Assembly (NCBI RefSeq): GCF_902635505.1
Contig: NC_045431.1
Location: 186,001-250,000, forward strand
Direction of reading: 5' to 3'
From: Sarcophilus harrisii
Taxonomy: Eukaryota > Chordata > Mammalia > Dasyuromorphia > Dasyuridae
DNA: 64,000 nt
Made by a program: the position numbers and the translations under genes. Shown here piece by piece: positions 1 through 11,655 of this stretch. The notes beneath the pieces were generated by a model. That model saw only the letters and a program-made list of their open reading frames with translations, was not told the DNA's origin and did no database searches. The first letter of the stretch is position 1; each line of letters begins with the position of its first letter.

Positions 1-420
1 AACAAACTGTTAGAGAGGAAAGAGACTTTAAAATGCAAGCTGTAGCATTTTAAAACTGAAAGGGAGCTGAGAATATAGAAAACAGGACATTAGAAAAACA
101 TGAAACCCCTTAGAACATAAACCACCAAATATGAGTCAAAAATCACAGAATAATGGAACTGGAAGGGGTCCTAGAACATCAGAGTCATCAGGGACCTTAG
201 ATCACAGAAAGAACTAGGAAGGCTTAAAACACGGAATGTGGAGAAGTGGAATTGATCTTAGAACATGGAATAGTATAGCAGGGAGACCCTAGAACACAGG
301 ATGCCAAGAATTAGAAGTTAGTTTAGAACATAGAAAGGTGTATAGTGCAGGCACCTTAGAACATACAATGTCAGCATGGAAGGACCCTAAGAATCATTAT
401 CTTAGTCCAAAGTCCCATGA
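1..420 (+). repeat. Degenerate ~32-bp tandem repeat (TAGAACATAGAATG-like)
   Basis: Variants of TTAGAACATAGAATG recur roughly every 30-35 bases (for example CTTAGAACATAAACC, CCTAGAACACAGGATG, TTTAGAACATAGAAAG, CTTAGAACATACAATG), with AACTGGAAGGGGTCCT-like text between some of them. I count about ten diverged units. The same unit reappears at 23.46-23.83 kb. The GCTGGAAGGGACCTTAGA-like part resembles text found in ancient mammalian SINEs, so the array may have grown from one. Confidence 0.55.
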
Positions 421-1064
421 AAATGTATCATCTCTAAGTTGAAGGGATCACCTATGACTTCATTATACCAGCTTCAATAAACAGAATGAGGCCAAAAGAG
501 ATGGAGGAGATCCCGGTTCCAGTCCGTATATGAATATCCCAGGAGAGAGCACTGGAGCCTCTAGTGCTACAACAGCCCCTTGCTCCCATTCTGAGTGCTG
601 CAATATAAAGGGGTGGTTTGGTCCAGAAGCCCTAACCCCCCCCAACCCCCCAACAAAAGCTTCAGCTCCCTCTCTGTAAAACAGTAATACTTGCCTCTAC
701 CTCCCTCCCTGGGGTGTTAGGAGGAGGGCATTTTGTCCACTTTCAAGCACTCCATATTTGTCAGTTGTTTTTTTTTGTTTTTTGTTTTTTGGTTTTTTTA
801 ATCAAGAGGATAACTTAAGGACATGAGAGGGGAAACATGGTGAAGTCAGCCTGGGGACCAGTTACCCTGACTTTCAGTCCTTACTCCTACTGGCAGTAAT
901 CCTTAGAAGAAAAATTGCCCATGTGAAAAAAGCACATTAACCCAGAACCAATGTTCTCAGGAGCAGGTTTTACTGTCCCTACCATCAGACCCTTTCTTGG
1001 AGGGTCCATTACACTCAGGAGTCTCTCTAGAAACTCAAGTGTCTCTGCATCCCGGGTGTAATCA
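421..1064. other. No gene seen; T/G-rich tract
   Basis: No coding signature or recognisable repeat. A T-rich simple tract with interspersed G lies at about 767-800, and short purine- and C-rich runs near 640-720. Confidence 0.5.
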
Positions 1065-1571
1065 GCAAGATGTGTCCAGGCCCTGAGTGTGATTGGAGGA
1101 AAGGGCTCAAGCATCCTGGAGGAGGGACGGGGCTTGGCACTTGGGACCAGGAAGGCCCTCCCAGACTGGGTTGTCCGGAAAAAGGAAGTCTGAACTGGGA
1201 TCCCTGTGTTTTCCCCGCCTCCTTTGCTTTCCAGTCCCTTTTGCCTTTCCTGCTGTGGAAACTGCTCTGCCTGGGAGTTTTGTTCTGTCCCTGTTTTTTC
1301 CTGCTAGTTCCTCCAGTCTCTCCTTTTTTCCCCCCGGCAGTTCAGCTCTCTCCCCCTTTCCCCTCTGGGAGCTCAGCTCTCTCCCCCTTTCCCCCGGCGA
1401 GCTCAGCTCTCTCCCCTTTTCTCTCCGGAAACTCAGATCTCTCCCCATTTGCTCCTGGTACCTCGGGTCTCCACCTTTTCCTCCTGCGAGCTCAGGGCTC
1501 TCCTCTTTTTTCCCCTTGGAGCTGAGATCTCTCGGCATTCCTGCACCCAGGCCTGTGCTTGCAGCCCCCAG
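1065..1571 (+). promoter_or_regulatory. Possible promoter and non-coding first exon of the zinc-finger gene
   Basis: This block is richer in G+C than its flanks. It contains a CCGGAA ETS-type core near 1,174 next to GGAAGTC, and it ends at a good splice-donor match, CCCAG|GTAGGT, with the cut after 1,571. It lies 1.4 kb upstream of the candidate start exon on the same strand, which fits the usual layout of KRAB zinc-finger genes (short untranslated exon 1, start exon, KRAB-A, KRAB-B, fingers). No TATA box is visible. The promoter and exon roles are inferred from position and the donor alone. Confidence 0.3.
1300..1540 (+). repeat. Pyrimidine-rich ~30-bp degenerate tandem repeat
   Basis: Units built on GAGCTCAGCTCTCTCCCC followed by a C/T-rich spacer repeat about seven times with drift (AGCTCAGCTCTCTCC, AACTCAGATCTCTCC, AGCTGAGATCTCTCG). 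The repeat keeps several unrelated frames open, so long Ser/Leu/Pro- or Glu/Arg-rich frames here are not evidence of protein. Confidence 0.6.
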
Positions 1572-2932
1572 GTAGGTCTGAGCCAGCATGCTCCGTATTT
1601 CCCGACTCCCACTGGCTGCCCTGGCCTTTGGGTCTCCTCCTTTGACCTTGGGGTACATGAGCTCCAGGGCTACCAGGAGCACACCTTTCTGTCAAGGCTG
1701 CCTGTAGGATGAGCGCTCCAACCCTTAACCTTTTCCAGACTCCAAATCACTTCCCCAACTTGCCCAGATTTCCCGTTGGGTCTCACTTTCCCAGACTTCA
1801 GACTGTCCATAATTTCAGCCTTCTGATCAGGACGCAGCTATCGCATCTCCCCATCCCCTCTCTTCCTTAGAGATTCTGCTGTCCTGCCTTACTCCTGCCT
1901 AAGCCCTACCAGAAGGTCCCAGCATTCCTCCCCAACTCCTAGGTACATCTCAGCACACAGTCTTCTTTCCTTCCTAGGCTCAGCCGTCCGCCACTTCTCA
2001 CCCCACTGGACCTGACTTCCTTTGGTCAGTCTTTCCTCCCAGACCCTGGCCCTGTTCTCCAAACCTCCTGCTTCCCTGGCCCCTCTTCTCTCTGAGCCCT
2101 CAGAATTCAATGTGAGACTGAATTTTGTCTACCAGCCTGAGGCTTACTCTGGTCATTTCCTGGGGTTTCCATTCCAGAGCCCTCCCCGTCCTCCACCTCC
2201 CACTTTTGCTCCCTCTTCCCCAAAGCAGTCAGGCTGTTGTCCAGAATAATGTGTGTGTTATTTGGGTGGAGGGGAGGCAGGGAGGCAGAGGACACTGGGG
2301 GGTGGGAGGGAGAGAGCTTTGACTCAGGAGCCATGGGGGCTGACAGGTCTCTCATCTGGGATCCCAAACACCCTTGTAGCTCTATGTTCTCAGTAGAACG
2401 ATGGTGAGAGGAGGGAGAAAAGAAGTAAAAGAAGGCCAGCAGTTTTCAACCTCTCTTTCCAATCGTGACCCTCTTGGCATTGGCAGTCTCTCCCCCAGAA
2501 GCAGAGCCTTTGTAACTCCTGGAGGGCCTCACACTCCACCAGGAATCGCTGGAGGCTTCCCTCCTGCTGAGAAAAGGAGGCAAAAATCCTCTCCTCCTCT
2601 GGGACGCTTCTCCCTCTTCAGCTTCTTCTGGTCACCTAGGGCTGGCCCAGGAATTGTCTAAAGGCAAACAGCAAAACTAGGATGAAATTAGAACAGTTTT
2701 GCTCTCAGGGCCCCCAACAGCATTCTCCCAGGCCATGAAATCAAAGGCAGTCAGCCTGGGACCAGGATGAGGGGAAGGTGGGCTTTTCTATGCAGAGGGA
2801 AAGAAGGGAGGGACTCTCCTGGGGGCTCATGGCTTTCTCTGGGTTTTCAGAGAAACTTTACACTTAAAGCCCACCCCCATGGTTCATTGTGACCTTTGTT
2901 TGTAAGAGCTTTGACTGTTGTCACTTTTGTAG
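1572..2932. other. Probable intron; nothing recognisable
   Basis: The stretch between the donor at 1,571 and the acceptor at 2,932 is C/T-rich in its first half and has no supported exon. A G/A-rich patch lies at about 2,266-2,320. Confidence 0.4.
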
Positions 2933-3053
2933 ATACCTTGTGTGGGAGCAGCAAGACCCTGAGATAAAGACCAGGTGCCAAAGGGAGGAACTTGAGAAAA
3001 AGGAGTCACTCTGGGTGTTTGCTACCTCCATAGGGAGCCTGGAGCCAGAGAGA

Positions 3054-3083
3054 ATGGGCCCTGGGAGCCTCGGACCTCCTCGG
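3054..3083 (+). CDS. Candidate start exon of KRAB zinc-finger gene (10 codons)
   Basis: A pyrimidine-rich acceptor ending CACTTTTGTAG (AG at 2,931-2,932) opens an exon that runs to a strong donor, CGG|GTGAGT, after 3,083. The ATG at 3,054 has A at -3 and G at +4, a good initiation context. It gives ten codons (MGPGSLGPPR) ending in phase 0, which joins in frame to KRAB-A (EVVTFKDV). Short leaders of this type are usual in KRAB zinc-finger genes. The exon-intron structure is inferred from motifs, phase and position; a different start exon further upstream cannot be excluded. Confidence 0.5.
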
Positions 3084-3276
3084 GTGAGTGCAGTCTATCC
3101 CCAGACCTGACCAATAGCAGCAGTCACAGCCACTTCCCTAGACATGGAGGACGGGTTGTAGAGCTGCCAGGGCCTGATCTATGGGTCATTTCTGTTCCAA
3201 AACAGGGGAACCAGTAATAATACTGCCCTGCCCAACTGCATCCTTGGACCCTTGGCATCTTGGGACCGGATACACA

Positions 3277-3278
<2 letters not shown>

Positions 3279-3312
<34 letters not shown>
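3279..3312. repeat. (CA)n microsatellite
   Basis: About 16 CA dinucleotides in the intron between the candidate start exon and KRAB-A. Confidence 0.95.
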
Positions 3313-4838
<1,526 letters not shown>

Positions 4839-5329
4839 TAGTGTGACAGGACCTGGGGATGTCCCTTGTTGTTCCCGAAGCTCTCTCTTACCCATTCCCA
4901 GGTTAAAGATTAAATCAGGGGAAGCATCTCAAACATGGAACTAATCTTAGAGGCTAGCCTCTACCTGGATGTGAATTTTGTCTGCCAAAGCTCTGAAAAC
5001 TGCTCAGCCTTTCCTTTTCCTTTTCCTTTCAACTCCTTCCTTTTTCAGATGGGTCCAGTATTTGGAATATTATTCTTTTTAGTAAGCGTCCCTTTGTAGC
5101 CAAAGCACCTGCTTGTCCCTCATATGGGAAGTTTCATCTTAATCTGCCTTTGGATTGCCTTCATATTCCAGCACAAGGAGTGGGAAAGGAATGGAAGGGA
5201 TTAAGCATTCATTTCTACCTGCTGTTTGCTAGGTGCTCTGCCACATGTTTCTTTATAATTCAGTAACAATACTGTTTAAGAACAACTTCCAGCAAATGTT
5301 ATTTTGACGATTCTAAGTACAGAAATTCA

Positions 5330-5500
5330 TGACAGAGGACGAATCAAGAAAGATGCTGTTTGCATCCAGAGAGAAAAACACATAAATAGAAATATGGATA
5401 GTGTAATTTTACATACATATCCATATGTATGTGTATTTATGTGTGTGAGTCTGTGTATATTATAATATACATTATTAATGTATATATATATTTCTATGCA
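5330..5500. repeat. AT-rich low-complexity tract, possibly an old L1 tail
   Basis: TATG/TATA-rich text (about 5,410-5,495) follows GACAGAGGACGAATC-type sequence (5,333 onward) that resembles the end of a marsupial L1 3' region. The L1 assignment is tentative. Confidence 0.35.
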
Positions 5501-5689
5501 ATTGCAGTCATCTCTAGGAAGGGAAAAAAATTTACTTAATAATGTTCTTTTGTATTTGAAATTTGTGCATTGTGGATTCACAGTTTTATGTGCAATCATC
5601 TTTTTATTGAACTACGACACTGAAATTCTTCTGTGTAAGTTAAAAGTACAACAAAATATTATGTCACTTTAACCTCATCTTAACATTTA

Positions 5690-5815
5690 AAGTTAGGTGA
5701 TATTGTTATCCCCATTTCATTGTTGAGGAAACAGGAAACAATCAGAATTTAATTGACTTGCCCAGAGGTACACAGTTAATAACCCAGATTTGGGATCAGA
5801 AGTTTCTGCCAGAAG
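5690..5815 (-). repeat. MIR/MAR1-type CORE-SINE fragment
   Basis: Reverse-orientation signature: ATCCCCATTTCATTGTTGAG, then GAAACAGG and a diverged GACTTGCCCAGAGGTACACA. This is the antisense of the MIR/CORE-SINE central domain. It is old and diverged. Confidence 0.65.
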
Positions 5816-6067
5816 GGAGCCTCTCAGGACAGGAGGTGGCAGGAAGGGCCTTTGGCTCTCTCTCAGAGGAAGTGGTACAAATAGTGGGCACATCCTGCCT
5901 TGGGTGACTTGCTTTACAGGCCCCAGTGGGTGAGTATTGACTGATATGTGTGAACATCAGGGGCTGAATTTTAACTTGGAGCAGTTCTGGATCCTCACCT
6001 TTTCCCTAAGGAGAACTAAATGACCAACTTCACTCTATCTTCTTCTCTTACTGATTTCCATGCCCAG

Positions 6068-6163
6068 GGCTTCCACTTCCCAGAGAAGAGGCAATCTCTT
6101 ATTTTGAGCAAAGGGAAGCACTGTGGATGCTGGACCAAGAAGGCCTGAGGAGCTGCTCTGCAG
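6068..6163 (+). CDS. KRAB-B box exon
   Basis: The acceptor TTCCATGCCCAG (AG at 6,066-6,067) and the donor CTGCAG|GTGAGT bound a 96-bp exon, the usual KRAB-B length. With the single base carried over from KRAB-A it reads GLPLPREEAISYFEQREALW, then MLDQEGLRSC. The motif I-S-x-F/Y-E-Q-x-x-x-x-W is characteristic of KRAB-B, which strengthens A-box repression. The exon begins and ends in phase 1, so the following exon should supply two bases to finish a codon. The last exon does this with GA at 8,575, but that frame soon stops (see the finger exon). Exon boundaries and domain are well supported; in-frame continuity into the fingers is not. Confidence 0.85.
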
Positions 6164-6734
6164 GTGAGTGAGGTGAAAGCAGGGATATAAGAGCTGTGGT
6201 TACAAGAGGCTTCTGGGAGTTACCCTGAAGTACATGCTCAGTTTGGGGCAGAAAGGCCCGACTTGGAATTCTGTATTGGATATTTCTTGGCAGCCGTGTC
6301 CGGGGCTAGTCAGTGAATCTGGCTGTCAGCTCCACAAAATGAGTGGGTGCCATTCCAAGGCCCTATAGGATCTTTCCACTGCTCATCTGTCATCCTGTAA
6401 GAAGTCAGTGTTTGGGATTTGGGGCAAAGGGGTTCTCCTGAAAGCGCCCAAAGGGATTAGGTTTCGGACATGAGCCATTTCTTTGAACTTCTAGTCAGAA
6501 AATAATTAAGAGCCTGGGCTAAACACCAGCAGCACAAAGAGATGTAAGGGACATCCCCTGCCCTCATGAAGGTCCCCTGCCACAGACTGGTGGGGCAGAC
6601 AATATGCCAGTGACTACAGAGGGATCCACTGTGCACCACATAAACTGAATAATTTAGTGCCCCAGTGCACCATTAATTGGTGAGGATCATGATGGTTTAA
6701 GAAGGGAAGTAGAACTGAGTAGGAAAGACCCAAA

Positions 6735-6975
6735 GTGAAATAAAACAGGTAGCATTTATACAGCCCTGTGTGCCATGCTCTGCATTGTCTTATTTCATCC
6801 TCATGAGAATCAGAGAATTTAGGTGCAATTATTATGCCCATTTTACAGGTAAAGAAACTGAATCTAACATAGGTCCTATAACTTGATTTTCAAGGTTCTG
6901 AGGTGGGAATAAAATCTTGGGCTTCCTGACTCAAGGCCCTATCCACATTCTATCCACCATAACTGTATTCTGACT
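6735..6975 (-). repeat. MIR/MAR1-type CORE-SINE
   Basis: Antisense signature in order: GCATTTATACAGC, TCATCCTCATGAGAATC, TTATTATGCCCATTTTACAG, AAAGAAACTGAATC, and CCTATCCACATTCTATCCAC near the right end. It lies in the intron between KRAB-B and the finger exon. Confidence 0.7.
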
Positions 6976-8428
6976 TTGAAACAGATATGATGAACAAGGT
7001 CTTACATGTACGGTGTAGGAAAAAAAAGAATTGGACAAGTTCTTGTGGAAACATGGAAATTAATTTTTTTAAAACTCTAGATCGTCAAAAGCCATTGGTA
7101 ATTAATGTAAAAAAAAAGAAAAAAAAAGGTTTTTATTTATGTTGGCTTCTGACAGATGTTGCCCTAAATGACTCAAGGGTCAATGACATATATTGTTTTT
7201 AAGCACATCTTGCTCAGGCGATTAGACCTTGGATGAGATGGGGTTGCTAACTAACCCACGAGGGAGAGAACTACTTTGGTTCAGGTAGAGACAGCCCCTG
7301 AGGGACTTTGCAGGCCTGTGGCCATTTGTACATGAGTGTTCAATCTTCTTTAAGTGCTCGGAACAATCTGGTGTCAAGTTGAGAAACCAGAAGAATCTGT
7401 TGCACTTGGAAATAGCCAGAGTTTGATGGACTCAGGGCATAATCCTTCACAGCAGTGTACTGGTGGTCATGATAGTCTGAAATCACTGCAGAAAGTCTTA
7501 TAAAAGTGGAAATGTGCCCATCCATGACTTCCCAGAGCACAGCTACCTTTAGAGCCAAATCAGACATTTACTCACCACTTTAGGTGCCACTAAGACATAT
7601 TTTGCATCAGATTCCTTGAATCTTTATCTCAATTGTTCAAGGGCTTGGTGAAATTTTAAAAGGGAAAGGACTACAATACTGCAGCCGCACTACCCTTCCA
7701 TATCTCAGGATGAGGAACTCAATTTTCTGTTTGAGACATTCTCAAATGTTGATAATTTTATGCATTAAAACAAATGTATCTTGGGATATGCAGAGGAGAT
7801 ACATAACAATAATTAAAAAAAGAAAGAAGTAATAATAGCTATCTCGAGAAAAGTTATGGGTCAGAACAAAATCACTTCTACCTCGGATAAATACAAAAAC
7901 CAACTATGTTAGCCTTCTGAATATGATCTCAGATAATGTAATAGAAAAAAAAATAGAATTGTATGTGATCAGCATGGAAATTTGTTATACTTACAGGCAG
8001 GAGCGATCATGAAACAATTTGAGTATTTTCTATATATGCACTAGATGTCATGTCTATGAAAAAGAGGCAAAGCGCAGATAATGAAAGGGAAAGGGGAAAA
8101 TTGAAAGTGGAGATAATTGTCATATATTGTAAGCAGAGTCTTCCCCATTCACATTGTCTCATTGGATGGGTTTTGGGCCGAGTCACTCAGCCATTCTGAG
8201 CTGGTGACCTGAGTTGTGCAGCTAACGAGAATGAAAACACTCTATGTGTTGTCACAGGTTATTGTAAGGTTTCACTATAATTGTGTATGAAACTCCTTAT
8301 TAATTATATCATGTTTGGGATGTGAACTAAAGGGAATTAAAATGATTGGTTCTTCCCATTTTAGATTTTTTCTTTTCCTAGGAAAATAGAAAATGACTGA
8401 TTTTCTTTTTGGCTGATGGAGAGAAGGA
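6976..8428. other. Intron before the finger exon; no exon supported
   Basis: AT-rich sequence with an A-rich tract at 7,110-7,128. No additional exon that would correct the phase between KRAB-B and the finger exon could be supported here. Confidence 0.4.
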
Positions 8429-8429
8429 A

Positions 8430-8453
8430 ATATATATATATATATATGAGTTT

Positions 8454-8488
<35 letters not shown>

Positions 8489-8517
8489 CTGTTTGTGTGT
8501 GTATGTGTGTGTGTGCA
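8430..8517. repeat. Compound (TA)n / (TG)n microsatellite
   Basis: TA repeats at 8,430-8,447 and 8,454-8,470, followed by TG repeats to about 8,515. It sits some 60 bp upstream of the finger-exon acceptor. Its Cys/Val frame merges with the finger frame but is intronic. Confidence 0.95.
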
Positions 8518-8590
8518 TCATGAGTACGTCTGCTTTATTGTTTGCTCTTTTCTTTCTTTCTTTTGTTTTGGAAGGAGAAATCAGAGTGAA

Positions 8591-10846
8591 ATGAAAGAAA
8601 CTCCTGCAAAGCTAAGCCATTCTATGGTAGAAACTCCCAAGCAGTGGTTGATGGGTGATGGATCCTGTGACTTTATTTGGAGTAAAAGCTGTGCAACACA
8701 TGAGGGAATCCAGCTTAAAGAGAAACATTGTGAATGTACCAAAGGTGGAAAAGGTTTTAGAAAAAAGGAAAATCTTATTGTACAATCGAGAATCCACACT
8801 GGAGAGAAGCCTTGTGAATGTAACCACTGTGGAAAGGTTTTTAGAAGTAAAAAAGGTCTCACTGATCATCAGAGAATCCACACTGGAGAAAAAACTTATG
8901 AATATAACCAATGTGGAAAGGCTTTTAGAAGGAAGGGAAATCTTACTGTCCATCAGCAAACACATACTGGAGAGAAGCCTTATGAATGTAACCAGTGTGG
9001 AAAGGCTTTTAGAAGCAAGGGAAATCTTATTGTTCATCACCAAACACACACTGGAGAGAAACCTTATGAGTGTAACCAATGTGGAAAGGCCTTTAGAGAC
9101 AAGAGGACTCTTATTGTACATGAGAGAATCCACACTGGAGAGAAGCCTTATGAATGTAACCAATGTGGAAAGACTTTTAGAGACAAGAAAGTTGTTACTA
9201 GACATCAGAAAATCCACACTGGAGAGAAGCCTTATGAATGTAACCACTGTGAAAAGGCTTTTAGAAGCAAGGGACATCTTACTAGACATCAGATAATGCA
9301 CACTGGAGAGAAGCCTTGTGAATGTAACCAATGTGGAAAGGCTTTTAGAGACAAGAGCGCTCTTACTATACATGAGAGAATCCACACTGGAGAGAAACCT
9401 TATAAATGTAACCAATGTGGAAAGGCTTTTAGAAAAAAGAGAGCTCTTACTGTACATGAGAGAATCCACACTGGAGAGAAGCCTTATCAATGTAACCAAT
9501 GTGGAAAGGCTTTTAGAGACAAGAGCACTCTTACTGTACATGAGAGAATCCACACTGGAGAGAAACCTTATGAATATAACCAATGTGGAAAGGCTTTTAG
9601 AAAAAAGGGAAATCTTACTGTTCATCAGCAAACACACACCAGAGAGAAGCCTTATGAATGTAACCAGTGTGGAAAGGCTTTTAGAAGCAAGGGAAATCTT
9701 ATTGTTCATCAGCAAACACACACTGGAGAGAAACCTTATGAGTGTAACCAATGTGAAAAGGCCTTTAGAGACAAGAAGACTCTTATTGTACATCAGAGAA
9801 TCCACACTGGAGAAAAGCCTTATGAATGTAACCATTGTGGAAAGGCTTTTAGAGACAAGAGGTATCTTATTGTACATGAGAGAATCCACACTGGAGAAAA
9901 GCCTTATGAATGTAACCACTGTGAAAAGGCTTTTAGAAGAAAGGGACATCTTACTAAACATCAAATAATGCATACTGGAGAGAAGCCTTATCAATGTAAA
10001 CAATGTGGAAAGGCTTTTATAGACAAGACAGCTCTTACTGTACATGAGAGAATCCACACTGGTGAAAAATCTTATGAGCATAACCAATGTGGAAAGGCTT
10101 TTAGAAAAAAGGGAAATCTTATTATTCATCAGCAAACACACACCGGAGAGAAGCCTTATGAATGTAACCAGTGTGGAAAGGCTTTTAGAAGCAAGGGAAA
10201 TCTTATTGTTCATCAGCAAACACACACTGGAGAGAAACCTTATGAGTGTAACCAATGTGAAAAGGTCTTTAGAGACAAGAGAACCCTTATTGTACATGAG
10301 AGAATCCACACTGGAGAGAAGCCTTATGAATGTAACCTATGTGGAAAGGCTTTTAGAGACAAGAGAGTTGTTGCTAGACATCAGAGAATCCACACTGGAG
10401 AGAAACCTTATGAATGTAACCAGTGTGAAAAGGCTTTTAGAAGCAAGGGAGATCTTACTAGACATCAGATAATGCATACGATAGAGAAGCCTTATGAATG
10501 TAACCAGTGTGGAAAAGGTTTTAGTAGCAAGGGAAATCTTACTGCACATCAGAGCACCCACACTGGAGAGAAGCCTTATGAATGTAACCAATGTGGAAAA
10601 GGTTTTAGAAAAAAGGAATCTCTTATTTTACATCAGAGAATCCACACTGGAGAGAAACCTTATGAATGTAACCAGTGTGGAAAGGCTTTTACACAAAAGG
10701 GAACTCTTACTGCACATCAGAGCACCCACACTGGAGAGAAACCTTATGAATGTAACCAGTGTGGAAGAGGTTTTAGAAGAAAGGCAAATCTTATTGTTCA
10801 TCAGCAAACACACACTGAAGAGAAACCTTATGAATGTAACCAATGA
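8591..10846 (+). CDS. C2H2 zinc-finger array, last exon of KRAB-ZNF gene (751 codons from internal ATG)
   Basis: The exon probably begins at 8,575 after a C/T-rich tract ending GGAAG. From ATG 8,591 (G at -3) one frame runs to TGA 10,844-10,846. A linker starting [11 protein letters not shown] leads to a degenerate unit (about 8,732-8,800), then 24 finger units of exactly 84 bp (28 residues) joined by TGEKP-type linkers. In 21 units the C-x2-C and H-x3-H ligands are complete; units 2, 10 and 16 (starting near 8,897, 9,569 and 10,073) have lost the first cysteine. Nearly all helices read F-R-x-K, so the fingers are unusually alike. Such arrays bind DNA, often transposons, in the nucleus. The KRAB exons enter this exon in another frame and meet TGA at 8,592-8,594, so the fingers would need reinitiation, another start or a corrected allele. 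The array stops in a zinc-ligand codon and decayed fingers follow. Family certain; function of this copy doubtful. Confidence 0.85.
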   Translation: MKETPAKLSHSMVETPKQWLMGDGSCDFIWSKSCATHEGIQLKEKHCECTKGGKGFRKKENLIVQSRIHTGEKPCECNHCGKVFRSKKGLTDHQRIHTGEKTYEYNQCGKAFRRKGNLTVHQQTHTGEKPYECNQCGKAFRSKGNLIVHHQTHTGEKPYECNQCGKAFRDKRTLIVHERIHTGEKPYECNQCGKTFRDKKVVTRHQKIHTGEKPYECNHCEKAFRSKGHLTRHQIMHTGEKPCECNQCGKAFRDKSALTIHERIHTGEKPYKCNQCGKAFRKKRALTVHERIHTGEKPYQCNQCGKAFRDKSTLTVHERIHTGEKPYEYNQCGKAFRKKGNLTVHQQTHTREKPYECNQCGKAFRSKGNLIVHQQTHTGEKPYECNQCEKAFRDKKTLIVHQRIHTGEKPYECNHCGKAFRDKRYLIVHERIHTGEKPYECNHCEKAFRRKGHLTKHQIMHTGEKPYQCKQCGKAFIDKTALTVHERIHTGEKSYEHNQCGKAFRKKGNLIIHQQTHTGEKPYECNQCGKAFRSKGNLIVHQQTHTGEKPYECNQCEKVFRDKRTLIVHERIHTGEKPYECNLCGKAFRDKRVVARHQRIHTGEKPYECNQCEKAFRSKGDLTRHQIMHTIEKPYECNQCGKGFSSKGNLTAHQSTHTGEKPYECNQCGKGFRKKESLILHQRIHTGEKPYECNQCGKAFTQKGTLTAHQSTHTGEKPYECNQCGRGFRRKANLIVHQQTHTEEKPYECNQ

Positions 10847-11115
10847 GGAAAGTCATTTGGAAGCAAGGGAAAACTTACTAGACATCAGGTAATCACACAC
10901 TGGAGAGAAACCTTATGAATATAACCAGTGTGGAAAGGCTTTTAGACATAAATCTAGTCTTACTGACCCTGAGAGTACCTGCACTTATGAGAAAAGTTAT
11001 GACTGTAATCAATGCTGGAAAGCTTTTGCAAATAGAGGATTTTTTACTAGATATCAAAGAACCCAAACTGGACAGAAACCTCAATGTAAGCAATGTGGAA
11101 AGGCTTTTGGGGGAA
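10847..11115 (+). pseudogene. Decayed zinc-finger units beyond the stop codon
   Basis: The 84-bp finger pattern continues past the TGA for about four units. The TGA itself replaces the second zinc-ligand cysteine codon of unit 25 (CCAATGAGGAAAG against the usual CCAATGTGGAAAG). A one-base insertion lies near 10,890. Later units keep NQCGKAF, NQCWKAF and KQCGKAF but have lost ligand His and Cys residues. The homology ends at about 11,115 where L1 sequence begins. The ancestral array was therefore at least four fingers longer. Confidence 0.8.
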
Positions 11116-11655
11116 ACCTGGGATGCTAATGTATTATTGGTGGAAATGTGAACGGATCCAACTAATTCTGTCACCCAACAGCTATCAAAAGGTGCATAGC
11201 CTTTGAACTAGCAATGCTTCTACTGGGCTTATTTGCCAAAGAGATCCAAAAGGAGGGAAAAGGACCCACATGTGCAGAAATGTTTCTGCAGCCCTGTTTG
11301 TAGTGGCAAGAAACTGAAAACAGTGGATGCCCATCATCTGGGAAATGCTGAATAAGTAATAGCACATTAATGTTGTGGAATATTGTTGTTCTATAAGGAA
11401 TGATCAGCAGGATGATTCCAGAGACGCCTTGAGAGACCTACATGAACTGATGCAAAGTGAAGTGAGCAGAACCAGGAGATCATACATGGCAACAGCAAGA
11501 CTATACAATGATCAATTCTGGTGGATGTGGCTCTTTTCAACAATGACATGATTCAGGCCAGTTCCGATGATCTTGTGATGAAGGGAGCCATCTACATTGA
11601 GAGAGGACTGTGGGAACTGAGTATGGATGTAGCATTTACACTCTTTGTGCATCTA
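11116..11655 (+). mobile_element. L1 3'-end fragment (marsupial L1)
   Basis: Sense L1 3' sequence: TATTGGTGGAAATGTGAACG, GGATGCCCATCATCTGGGAA, AGGAATGATCAGCAGGATGA, AGTGAAGTGAGCAGAACCAG, GAGGACTGTGGGAACTGAG. It abuts the last decayed finger directly, so this insertion or a rearrangement joined to it truncated the finger array. No poly(A) tail or target-site duplication is evident. Confidence 0.8.

Noticed and set aside
1070-1682. Overlapping 150-190-codon frames on both strands near the possible promoter
   Set aside because: They follow a pyrimidine-rich tandem repeat and have no domain, splice or conservation signal that I can see.
8471-8574. Cys/Val-rich N-terminal extension of the finger frame
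   Set aside because: It is encoded by the (TG)n microsatellite and intron end upstream of the splice acceptor at 8,574, so it should not be in the mature protein.
8612-10309. 565-codon open frame antisense to the zinc-finger array
   Set aside because: The 84-bp unit has no stop in this antisense frame, so repetition alone keeps it open. The Leu/Ser/Met-rich product simply repeats with the fingers and has no family signature.
8655-10892. Runs of 130-216 codons in a second + frame across the finger array
   Set aside because: Same cause: a stop-free alternative frame of the finger unit ([10 protein letters not shown] repeats). They break wherever a unit varies.
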